Source of the DNA: Anas platyrhynchos
Lineage: Eukaryota > Chordata > Aves > Anseriformes > Anatidae
DNA: 64,000 nt
Direction: 5' to 3'
Assembly: GCF_047663525.1 (NCBI RefSeq)
Contig: NC_092600.1
Span: 8,653,501 to 8,717,500 of the forward strand
A program made the translations under genes and the position numbers. Below are positions 33,501-45,100 of this stretch, piece by piece (the stretch's first letter is position 1; each line of letters opens with the position of its first letter). Below the pieces are notes generated by a model. The model made no database searches. It was not told where the DNA came from and worked only from the letters and a program-made list of their open reading frames with translations.

Positions 33501-36500
33501 CTTCAAGCTTCAGCTGAAGGTTTGCCCAGCATTAAAGTAACGCAGCTTAGATCAGTCCTGAACATGTTTTTCTCCTTTATTTAAGCAGATTTTTTGTCAA
33601 TTCTATACATTGGTCTCAAAACAAGTCTCCTCAGTTGGGATCCTAGATTTTCCAAGTTTCTAAGTTTTAATCTTTCATATTCTGTACTCAGTAGTAAAAA
33701 TCCTTATTTGCAAATCTATTTTTGGCATGATTTAAACAGAGTGAGCTCAGGTTGAATCATCCCAGTATTATTTTTCTAAGAGGAGGACATCAACACCCTT
33801 TTCACATGAAAAGCAAATCCACAATGACATGATTTGGGGGATTACTTAATCAAAAATTCTGTTTGCTCCTCATATCCAGAAGCTCTGCTAACAGTAGTAG
33901 TTTGCAGTGTGCATCTACAAAGTTAAAGCCTCCCCAGATACCAACATTTCCAGCTATGTCGATGCCTAGTGATGTTACAGAGGTCTCTATTCACATATCT
34001 TGCTTTCGTTACTTCCCCGAAATTCAGCCTAGCTATCTCCTGCCCTGTCCCTTATCTCAACAACACCAAGTGTCAAGGACTCCAGAGCTTTGGACCAACA
34101 CAGCTCTCAAGTGTAAGGACCTCTATTCACCCTGATCACAATATCTATCTTTCTCAGTGCTTATTGAAGCCAAGTCCATCATCAATTAATGCTGCCTGTC
34201 AGAGGAAAATGCAACTTGACAACTTAATTGCCAGACTCTGTAAAAGCTGTCACGGTCAAGCAAATCCCTGCCAATGTCCACAAAGATGACACCTGAACCT
34301 TATTGGTGAGGAGACATTATTTGCAAACCAAATCTGCAGTTAAAATAGATTGACTCAGCATGTTCTGTCAAGATCACAGCAATTGTCTTCTAGCTAAGTT
34401 ATTAAATTCAGGGAATGTTTGCAATAGGAGATGGATTAAAGGGGCAAATAAAAAACACCTGTCAGTGATCTAGAGGAGGAATTGGGATCTAGAAAACAAC
34501 ATCGCAGCCATAGCCTATGTCTGCCACCCCCCACCTCAGCTGCAATGCAGTGCTTGTTCACCCACATGGGCCAAGAAAGAATGTGACTCCTTTGAGGCTA
34601 GAAGGCAATGAAGCCAACCCACCTGTTTTTCAGAAATATATGCAGAATTTTTTTCTGTTTCCTATCTACAAACCAAGAGTGCAGATAGCAATACAACTGT
34701 GCTAACATTGAACTATTTCTTTTAGGACCTTCAGCATATAGGGAAAGTGTGAATTTTCATGCGTGTTTGCTGTTGTATTTGGTGTTTTTTTTTTTTTAAA
34801 CTTGCAACATGTTGCATCTACATCTTACTATTTTGAGTGACCCACTCAAGTGGAGTTGCTCATACCTTCATTTTGAGGAAAGTTTTGGAGAGCTCTTCCA
34901 GCTCCCTGTCTTGTTCTGCAGTCCTGGTTGGATGGCTGGCCAGCAGGAGGACCCCTGCAGCATACAGGAGCAGGGCATGTCCCAGGGCCTGGACAAGAGC
35001 TCCATGTACCAGGGAGACCTTTGCAGGACAGGAGGCGTATGCCAATGGGTGCTAAATAGGAACCTTAAAGAGAGGAGAGGCCCATTCACCAGTCCCTGAG
35101 ACAAAGCAGGTGGGCCATGGAGCACAGCCTGTGATAATCAAGGGAGATAAGGCTGAAACCCATACACAGCAGTTGCTTGGAGGGTACAGCATCAGGGGGA
35201 CACCCAGGCAGTCAGAAGAGACGGCTCTGCAACAGAAGCCCTCCTGCAGACTGGCATGAGGCTCATGCAGAGGCCCTGCTGCTGTGGTGGCCATGAGAGG
35301 TGGTGGGCAGCACTGCCAGGCTCCAAAAGGACAGGCTGCAGGGGATTGGGAAACAGCACAGGAGTACAAGGTCTGCGAAGGGTTCTGCCAGAGTCAACAG
35401 TCCTCAGTATAAAGCCAGAGCAGCATTTGCATGTCCCTTCGGGTTATGTAAGTACCTGACACCTTCCATGCAAAAAAAAGCAAGTGGCTCAAGGCCCCTG
35501 CAGGGAGCAATTGAGCTCAAAACCCCGGCAATGTTTGGGAGAACTCGAGGAAAAGCTGTGCGAGAAGGCAGGAGACTCGTGAACAGCCTAGAGCTGCCAA
35601 TTTGTAGTGCCAGTCCTGCCAAGCTTCAGGAAATGCTGTGAACCACATGGGGGCCGTGCCCACTGGCAGTAAGACACCCTCAATAACATGCAATTTACAG
35701 CAAAATGAAGATGTCCCAGAGTATTAGTACCTTTCCAGGTTCATCGAGAGCTCTTTAGGTCTCATTACAGCATTAGAGGGCAACACCAAGGGTAACCAAG
35801 AGCAAAATAAAAGGAGAGAGTGATATATTCATAACACCTCTTGAGGTTTTTGCCTCCTTCTCCCTAGGACCCCCATGGAAATAACACCTGGCATCACTCA
35901 TGTGGAGTCCCACCTGGAGCTCTGCTGCATATGGTGCTACTGGGGTCCGTAAGTCCTTGGACTGATCTGCAAAGGGAGGCTGAATGACAAGGAGGAGGGC
36001 TGCTGAAAGCAAGAAAGAGTTGCCATTGCTACCTCTGGTAGGCTCACTAACAACAGCAAAGGCAGATTTAGCAAGTCACTGCCGTGGGCCTTCTTAGCAG
36101 TTTTGTAATCTGATTAATAAACCCTTATTGCCAGCTATGATTTCTGTGAATGATCATTTCTGCTGGTAGCAGGAGAAATTCAGAAGGTGCTCAAGCCCTG
36201 GCAGAAGAGGCTAGTAGGGCACCCTCCTCATCAGTTCATTGGTTTTGGAACACAATTAATGCAGGTTTTATGGGTGATTATTTCAAAATCTGAATGCTTG
36301 AAATCACTACAAGCACTTTCAAGTGCACTGATTTTCATCTGCAAGAATTTATTTTAAGCCTCAAACTGTGTACTGCTTTTAAAAAAATATCACACAGAAG
36401 TTCCTGCACATGATTTTAGCTGGAATCAGTGAGCAGACATCATCAGCGAACATTTTTACTGCCTCATATTCATCCTTCTCAAGCTGCATAAATAATATTC

Positions 36501-37239
36501 AAGGGTTCACCTGTTTCATCAGCTCAAAGACAGACAAATTTTGGACCTCCAGAAACAGCTAAATAGGACGAAACCAGTGACTTTTCCCTGCATAACTGTA
36601 CGTGGTGGGATTTTCCATGTAGAAATAATCAGTGATAATTTATGTCTAAACGATAGTGTTTGCACATGTTAAAAATCAGCATACAAAATATTAACCATTG
36701 TTTATGTCAGAATCTGCTGATAATAAAGTCATAGACTGATAAATGCAATACATGCGGAAGTACTTTATGAGAGTAAAAAATCAATTTTCATTAGCTGCAT
36801 TAAGGAAAAAAAAAGAATTGTGATAACTTAATTGAAAAAAAAAAATCAATATCTGTGAGGAGAGCCAAATTAATTGGCACTGAGTGAAATCTTGCCAAAA
36901 TCTGAAAGAAAGTTACTCCAGCCTTATCTGCAACAGAGCGTATTTACAGATCAGGTCACAGCTAAAGTGGACTCAAACACTGCGTGTTCACTCAAGGTCT
37001 TCTGGAAATGTCCTGCAATAAAGTTTATACAAATAAGAACATATTTGCTTTAAGTAACAACTATAAAAGTACAGGAAAGGCATGCAAACCACCAATAGGT
37101 TTCTGTTAATCCACTATCACATTTTCCTCCTTTGCAAATCCCACCCAATTTTCAGGTGCATGGCGCTAATAGACCCCTAGCTAGCCCCGGGAGCATTTAG
37201 CTCAAAGACCCAACTTCATCTCAAAATAGTTTCAGTGGG

Positions 37240-37530
37240 GGTTGGCCTGTTCTCCCATGTGCCTGGTGACAGGACGAGGGGGAATGGGCTAAAGTTACGC
37301 CAGGGGAGTTTTAGGTTAGATGTTAGGAAGAATTTCTTTACTGAAAGGGTTGTTAGGCACTGGAACGGGCTGCCCAGGGAGGTGGTGGAGTCACCATCCC
37401 TGTAAGTCTTCAAAAGACGTTTAGATGTAGAACTTAGGGATATGGTTTAGTGGGTACTGTTAGTGTTAGGTTAGAGGTTGGACTCAATGATCTTGAGGTC
37501 TCTTCCAACCTAGAGATTCTGTGATTCTGT
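37240..37530 (+). mobile_element. CR1 LINE 3' end, well preserved
   Basis: It reads closely along the avian CR1 3' consensus: GTTAGATGTTAGGAAGAATT, GGGCTGCCCAGGGAGGTGGT, GGTTGGACTCAATGATCTTG, ending GATTCTGTGATTCTGT. It is 5'-truncated at about 290 bp and clearly younger than the copy near 14.4 kb. Confidence 0.92.
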
Positions 37531-38039
37531 AATATAGATGAACTAGATCTAACTGCAAAACAGCTAAATCTCCAAGTGACATTTTCCTATCCTTAAATAA
37601 TTTAAACCGTTCAACAGTCATGGAGCTTCTCTCCCCTCTTCCCCCTCCTGCACTGGCTGAGCCCATGTGCCCTCCGGGACATCAGACAGCTGCACGGGAC
37701 CTGCTGTGCACAAACTAGCCAAGGCAGAAAGGTGACCCAGAAGCACGTGGTGGTGGTCCACAGGCCACCAAGGTGGGCTGCTGAGCTCTCTGCTTGGCCA
37801 GCACAGCCTCAGAGATGCCACAGGCCAGATGCACACTGTGGATCCCAGAGATCCTTCCCAGCCGTGCCCCTGATCCAGCAGCCTCGTGTCCATCTGACAT
37901 GACCCATCAGGTGCATCTGCTCCCCAGCGCTTCTCAAAGCCGAAAGGGCTGGAAGAAGGCACTTACTGCAGCAGTTAAACTGCCTGCACACCAGGTTTAG
38001 TGTTTTAAAACAGATTTCCCTCTGCAGGCTTCCACATGT

Positions 38040-38210
38040 AAACCAATTAAAATCTCAAAACAACCCTCTGAGGTAGGTAAGCGTCTTTTAATGTCCATTT
38101 TACAGGCAAGAGAAAAGGGCCAGGGGGAGGTGAAGGAATTTATCAAAGGCCTCATATCTCAGAGAACCCAACCCCTGGCCCCTCCTCATGAAACCCAGAC
38201 CACACTCTTC
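38040..38210 (+). mobile_element. MIR SINE remnant
   Basis: AACAACCCTCTGAGGTAGGT followed by CCATTTTACAGGCAAGAG matches the MIR consensus core (ACAACCCTATGAGGTAGGTA, CCATTTTACAGATGAGG). The tail is diverged. It sits just downstream of the LEKTI-like gene. Confidence 0.75.
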
Positions 38211-38361
38211 CTCTCTGGGTCTGACATCTTCGCATGGCATTTACGGCAGCAGATGCACCCCTGGGGCCTCCATGCACGTTTACTGCCCAAGGGACGCCTG
38301 GTGACAAGCAGGAGCAGGGACTTGCACATCCCTCCCACGAGGCTCAGTGAAGAAAAGTGAC

Positions 38362-38617
38362 AGGACGCTGTGGAGTTATCTTTATTGTAGAAGCACGCTA
38401 AGACACAGCGAGGTGGCAGAGCCCGAGCCGAGCAGCAACCGCAACAGCACGCGTGGGGCCAACTTGGGAAGCCACCGCTGGGTCCCCACAACTCTTCGCC
38501 CTCCACCTGAGCAAGGACAGGCCCGTTTGCTGCAGAAGGGGACAAAGGTGACTCCAACAGCGCTGGGAACTCCGCAGCTCCCCTGATGCTTGACGTCAAC
38601 TCTTCCTTTACTTGCCC
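38362..38617 (-). other. LEKTI-like last exon, 3' UTR
   Basis: Acceptor CTCCCTAG at 38618-38621, then GGCAAGTAAAGG onward, with AATAAA near the end. No frame entered from exon 13 gives a stop before the poly(A) signal except the one already stopped, so it is best read as untranslated. The end position is approximate. Confidence 0.55.
38381..38386 (-). terminator. poly(A) signal of the LEKTI-like gene
   Basis: AATAAA on the minus strand in the context CTACAATAAAGATAA, about 235 nt into the last exon. Confidence 0.72.
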
Positions 38618-39085
38618 TAGGGAGACAGGGAGAGACAGTTTATTACTGTAGCCCCAGAAGGCAAAGGACCTGTAAGGACCACCAGGAAAGCTCCAAGCTG
38701 GGATACTCTCAAGGACCCTGTGCCATCCCTGCCTCCTTGTGACGGGGGGACAACAGCAATAGGTTCTGCCATCATCCTCTCGGCCCTGCAGGGACAGCTA
38801 GGGAATGGGCAAAGCCCACCACTGTGGGGACTGGGAAGTCCTCATGAAGTTTGCACACTCCCATGGGCTCAGCCCCCTTGGCAGGGGCTTCCCTTCACCC
38901 CTCTGATTCTGCAAAGGACCCACACCTTGCTCCCAGGCTGTGGTGAGGGGGAAAGAGCACATTGCAGAGCCCTTTGCCCCAGCCCTGCCACCTGCCCAGG
39001 CAAGGTTTGACACCCAAACCCTTGTGACACGCCACCCCCAGAGGACAGGCTGGCCAAAAGGGAGTAAATTACTGTTTCTCTGTAC

Positions 39086-39138
39086 CTTTGGTCACAGCTG
39101 ATCCCTGGTATTTGCTGGCAGTCTGAACTCCATTACTT
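39086..39138 (-). CDS. LEKTI-like exon 13 with predicted stop
   Basis: A 53-nt exon, acceptor TTTTTTCCAG|AAG TAA, donor AAAG|GTACAG. Entered in phase 0 it adds Lys and stops. Entered in phase 2 it would stay open (SNGVQTASKYQGSAVTK), which could happen if the preceding exon is skipped or an exon is missing here. Confidence 0.55.
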
Positions 39139-42100
39139 CTGGAAAAAAAGAACAAGCAATAAGCTCATCCCCAAGCACAACACCGTTGTTACACTGGCAG
39201 AGCATTAGGATCTGCATGACAGCCCCTCTGGCCTGCTCAGAGGCTACACAATTCAGCTGGGGCAGAGTGTGGAACTGTGGTAGGCAAGTTGGGTCACTGC
39301 CAGACTAGAAAACACGACAAAATTCAGCCTGAAGCTAGGTGCTTTCCATACCCACTATCTAGCGGAGAAAGGTCCTGTTTGTTGTTGTTTTTTGTTTTTT
39401 TTTTTTCCTCCTTCTTTTGCCTTCTTGAAGAGAGGCATGACAAAAAGAGCACTGTAAATAAATGGAGTAGCCTGTTGAAAACCTGGAATTTGTCTGTTTG
39501 TTCTGTAGGAAACAAATTAAAAATGGACATCCCCTTTTTGCCTGACCTGCTAACTAATATGGGCAGGCTGGTGCCTCTTGCATGGGAGATTTAGGAGAAA
39601 GAGGAGAAAGCCTTTGAACAAGAAATTAAATTGCAAGAGAGCATTAAAGTGAAACATTCTGGAAAGATCTACAATTAATAAACCCACATGACACAGCATA
39701 GCAGGACATAATGGCCAGCTGGTCTGCTAAAAAAAAATATCTAAGCCCTGGACTCAGCTACACTCCTCTGCACTAAAGCAGAACCAGATCAAAGGAATTT
39801 GGTTATGGCACAGACCTTGCATGGAAGGCAGGAGCCCTGATGCCAGACAGCCCCAGGGCTCTCTCTGCAGGAAGGTTTTCCACCACATCAGTGCACGCTG
39901 TCCAGATGTACCCTTTAATGTTGGATCTCTCTCAAACCACACTGCTCCCATCCCCTCCTACAGCCACCCCTCCCTGATGGCAATCTGGCTGACATCAAGG
40001 GAGCGTTGCCAGCAACTCCTGGAAATTCAGCAGGAGCTCTGCTGGCAGGAGTGGCTGCAGGCACTGAGCTGGGAAGAGATCAGGCAGCTTGGACACACAT
40101 TTTGTCAGGCAACACAGCACCTCCACAGCTAATTTCAAAATAAAACGCAAGGAAAATTGCTACTAAAAATGTAATATTATCTTTTCTGAAGTTTAAAGAC
40201 AGCTTTGGTCCTTTGCATTTTCATTCTGCATATTGCAGCTGTCTAAAACCATTTCTTATGCCAAAGGCACGGCTGGAGCTGGTCTCCTCCAGGTTTTTGT
40301 AGCAAGTAGCAAGTACCTGGGTCTTCACGCATTAAAACACATATTACCATGAATTTCAGTGGTGAAGAATAACATTGATCAGGGTATTTTTCATAAGCTT
40401 CCAACTGAGAAATAAGGGAAGTCTTTGATGGACACAAGAGGTTTCCCAAGGAAACGGGCTTCCATCAATTTCCAATCTGATTCTTCAAGTGACACAATAT
40501 ACATAAGGAAAGAATAACTCATTGTTCGGAGGGGTGTTTTGGCCTTTTTCAGTGGAAAATCTTATCATTTTCCTTTTATTTGCTTCCAACCCTCCTTGGA
40601 ATAATTTTAACATAGCTAAAATTGTCTGACTTTCAGTATATGGCGTATTCCTCTAATTGCAAAGACTTGAGAGCTTAGCACAGCTTGGTAAAGCACAAAA
40701 TGGTAAGGAATCCCAATCCAGACACAGCTCAGAGGGGATCCTCTGTGTTTTTCAGTTGCCATGGTACACCCAGTCCTGGACGTCCCCAGCAATGTGAGCA
40801 AAGCCCCTGGCAGGTTTGCATAGTGCCTCTGCTCCCAGTGTACAGGAGCCAACACTGACTTCATCACAATGAAGGGTGAGACACAGAGACCTCCACTACA
40901 ATCACAGGCAAAATTTTTCTCTGCACTACAATTTCTTCAGATTTAAACGGTGTTGAGAGCATTATGCTGTTTCACAGAAGAACACAAGCTGGGATGCTTC
41001 ACTTTTAACATGTTGGGGATCTACAGGCATCCTGGCTCTGAGCAAATGAGGGTAAAACCCCTGTGATGGCTGTTTTGCATTATAAAGCCCTTTATGCCAA
41101 GGGCGATACTGTTTTGCCTACGGAAACATCAATAGAAAATTCATATTAAGAAGCCAAAGTTCACATACAAAAATTTATACAACTTGTCAGTTTGTCTTGA
41201 TATCTTGATTCACTCCAGGTTTAGAGTGGGAACAAATATCAACATTTCCCTAGGGATGAATATTCATTTTCTCAAGAATTCATGCCAACACTAAGATCAG
41301 TCCTGCGCACCCAGGACACGCAAATCAAGAGACCTTGGCTGTAGAACAAAGCTCTGAGGGCTGTTGAGCTACTAATGAGAAGTCTTTAAGTCATCTGCTA
41401 TGGGGGAAATCACACAAGGTTCAAGACCTTTCCCAAAAGTACGTCACCTCATGAACAATTTTCACTTCCCAATCTTCATGGATTTTATTTGGGAAATGAG
41501 GCTTCTATGGTTTATGCAATTCTGGACTTTTTGGTATCACCAAAGTCTCAGGAAAAAAGCCAGATATTTTCCCAGATGTTGTGTCACTCTCCTACCATAT
41601 GGTCTAGGTAAAAATATGGAGATCATGCCTCAGTTAAATCCAAGTCTGAACCTATCTGAATGCTTCTTGAGCATGAGCACCCCACTCCCAAGGCTCTGGT
41701 GCTCTCACCACAGACACAGTGTGCAGGCTGGGACCCCAGCACACACCTGGAATGAGGGTGGCACAGCAGGGAGGCATTTTGGGTGGCCATTTTCTCCAGC
41801 TCCCAACCACCCGCTCCAGCAAGGACAGAAAGAAAGGAAAAAAAAAGGAGGAGATAGGGGGGCTCTGTTGCCCCTCTGAGCCTAACTCCCTAGCTTGTTG
41901 TGCCACATGGCAGAAGTGCACCCCCAGAGCATGGTTTTAATTAAGCCGTTAGTTCAGCTAACCTGTTAGTTCAGTTAACCTGTTAATTAACCTGCCTAGA
42001 AGGTCAACATGTGGACTCCTGGCTCTTGCTGGGTGAGCACAGCAGGGCAGGTCGTCACCAATGGCCACAGCTTCTTATTTTTCACTCTGTCTCGACAACC

Positions 42101-45100
42101 TCTCCACCACAAACATGGATCAGGGCCTCACAAGCTCATACAGTGCCAGCAGAGGACTTTCACAAGGGAAAATAAAAGACTGATGCTCCCCCAGCCCCGC
42201 AGTGACATGCTGCTTACCATTTCAGGGACAGAGTTTCGGCATTCACCTCGATAGTTTACTGTGATGTAGACTGACGCTCTCCTGCAAAGGGAGGACAAGA
42301 CACTGCTTATTATTCACTCGCAATGCCACAGCTCTCTGCCATCGGCATGATGGTCCTCTGTGGGCTCCTTAATACTTTGATGCTACTTCCAATTTGATGG
42401 CATTTATTACTCCCCAAGCAATCTTACGATCGGGTAGAAGGGGAACAGGGGACTCTGGAAAGTTGTGTATCTTAATTAGCTGTCATCAGATTAATCTCAA
42501 GCATTTTGATCTATGTTTGCTTAACAGCAAGGCACCAAGGACACACTTGATAGTGAGTCATGATGTATCAAAACAAACACTGTGCTGCAAAAGACACTCG
42601 GGAATGGTGGATGGCCCTGTATTACTGAAATCTCTCCGCCTACTCACATGGCAGCTGAACACAAGTCACATTCATTTTTGTATGTTTTCCCATCAGTGCC
42701 ACAGACGGGTTGTGAGGATTTGTTGCAGAAAATCCTTCCACCCTTTACCCCGTGCAGAATTCGATCACAGTCCAGCTGAAGAGAGAAAGAAATCACATTT
42801 GGTGCTGGTTCTCTTGCAAGACCCTCCTTTATGCTACTTAACAGTGCTCGCAAGCCAGGCATTGCCCTGAGGCCCCTCTGCCCTGCGGCACATCCATCAT
42901 ACCTTTGGCAAAGCCAGGTTTGCAAAGAGGTAACACCTCCTGTTGGACCAAGCAGCCAAAATCTGGGGGCCAGAGCACCCCTGCCAGGCACAGACCTAGA
43001 GCTGCTCGTCTGATCTGCACTGACACTTTGGTCCAGAGCACATTTACTTCTCTGAGGAACCATGAGAATGCAAAAAAACTTCTGCTACCTGTCCCTAATC
43101 CTTCTTTATTAGGGCTTTCGTGCCTGTTTCTTCTGCAAGACAGCAGACACTCATTGCCAAAAATGAAGGAAAAGCCTTGATGAAGGAGTCCAGCCGCCTG
43201 AGGGTGGTGCAACACTGTGCGACTTGACACCCATGGAATGAGGAGACGCAAGCATGTATGAACAGCTATGACTAAGTGTGCCCTCCTGTTTCCTCTTAAG
43301 CATGACAGCAGAAGCATCTAAACACAGTTTTTCCTACAAAGCACACGTGGCACAGCCAGGAAAAACTCAGAGCAGAAAGAACAAGACCTCTCCTGCTTAG
43401 GTCATTATCCTACAAGCACACCAGCACAGACGTTTGCAGAGTCATGGCAAGTTTCATCAGAGATCCCGCAGCCTGCTCCCTGACACACAGACCCTTTCCC
43501 AGCCTCACTGCCCACCTCTGCACCAGGGGCTGAAAAAAAGTCCAAGACAAAGGAGTGACTAACGTGTTCCCAACCCCTTTCTTTCTCCAGGTCCTATACA
43601 AATGTGTCGCAATGACTGCGAATGGCGCAATCGGAGATCTGCAGCCAGGACAGGGAGGGCATCTCACCTCCTCTCCCTGTGCCATTTGGCACAAAGAGAT
43701 CATTTATTGCCTCGCTGGAGTCAACAGCACTACGGAGGGGGAAGCACCGTGCAGAAGGAAAGCTTCTTGCTGGGCGGCACAGTGGGTTCGGTGATATTGG
43801 GGTGCTGCAGCAACACCCTCTGGTTAAACGTCACTTGCTAATTTCATTAATGTGCTGCTTCCTCCCTCATCTGGGTAATCAGCGATGACGTGAAGACAGA
43901 CAGCGCTGACCTTTGCAATTCCCTGCCAGATGCCTTTCTACACATCAGACACCGCTGCCTGTGGTGCGACCCACGCGTGCGCCACCACCGCCTCACCGGC
44001 AGCCCCACATCATGCAGGGACCAGCATCGAGTGCTGCCCCTCCTTCAGCTCTGGGAACTGGGGCTCCCTGTGACAAACCCCACAGATGGCCCTGGAGAGA
44101 GGAGAGGGGCAGGTTTGCTCTCTGAATCACCTCTCGTCAGTCAGGCTGATCAGCATCTGCTCCTCCTCTGGAGCTACCAGGAAATACCACTAAGCCCTGA
44201 AGCAGACTGGTGTTATTATGCCTGATGCTTCCTCTGGAATGCATTAAAACTGCCATACCAGAATAGAAAAAAACAGGAGCTGGTTCGGGTGTCTTTTTTT
44301 CTAATAGCAGTCAGTGACAGAGGGTTCAGAGAGTTAGGGGAGTCCATAATCAGGTCCCTCCAGCCCCACAGAAAAGCATTTCCTATCCTTTCCAAAATGT
44401 TATTTAAATTGCTGCATTGACTATAAGTGGCAGGTCATTTTTTTTTAATCACCCTAGCTCTTGGCAACACCCTGTGACAGCAAGATCCACAGGTTAGTCA
44501 TCCTTTTTATAGTAACTTATTTTCTCTTATTAGTTTCATAATTTCCACTTTAGCTTCATTGAAACTAATGCATTTTCTTTTTGCGGAGACAGGGAGAGCA
44601 CACACCCCCTCCTCCCTCCCACGTTACTCCACGCAGTCATTACCTATGGCTCAGTGTCCCCTCCTCCAGCGCTCCCTCCCTGTGTCAGCCTTGTCCTTGT
44701 CCCCTGGTCAGCCCCAGCCCTGCTCAGGGTCTTTGACTCGATATCTTCTCAGCACTCGGGGGGGACACCACCGTCACTTCCCTGAGCCCCAGGCCACCAC
44801 CACCACACCCCCATACCTGATATACACCTATAACAAACCAATTCCAGCAGCAGATCTGGCCTTAGAGGCTCCCAAATGGCCACATCCAGCCTCACACCCC
44901 TCTTGTGCCAAGGGACAGTGGCAGGGTACAGACTCTGCCACCCAACTCAAGCCCTTCCGAGCACACACGTCCCAGAGTGAGGTTTCGGGGTGATGTTGGG
45001 AACAGGAGGAGCTGCTGGGAAAGGGAGCTGGGCATACCGGCTGGTAGGTGTCGGGGCCTCCACGCTGTCCTGTGCGGCCAGGCGCCGGGCTGCAGTCCCT

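Larger units (their letters stand above)
32700..38360. other. Intergenic, ovoinhibitor to LEKTI-like gene
   Basis: Holds two CR1 fragments and an MIR remnant. Minus-strand open frames near 34.9-35.0 and 35.8-36.0 kb have hydrophobic stretches but no start or splice context that supports a gene. Confidence 0.55.

Noticed and set aside
39821-40132. 103-codon plus-strand frame rich in Gln/Glu/Trp
   Set aside because: Looks helical but no family is recognised and there is no supporting exon structure.
40243-40449. Minus-strand frame with VICVLMREDP, considered as another LEKTI domain
   Set aside because: It lacks the DGK block and the NKC-x2-C pair that define these domains.
42644-43063. 139-codon minus-strand frame taken as one exon with domain 4 of the LEKTI-like gene
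   Set aside because: Only 42648-42775 is exon; a CTTCAG acceptor sits directly before LDCDRIL and the upstream part has no Kazal features.
44400-44590. AT-rich stretch with a tract of T, considered as an old LINE
   Set aside because: No clear match to CR1 or another family could be read by eye.
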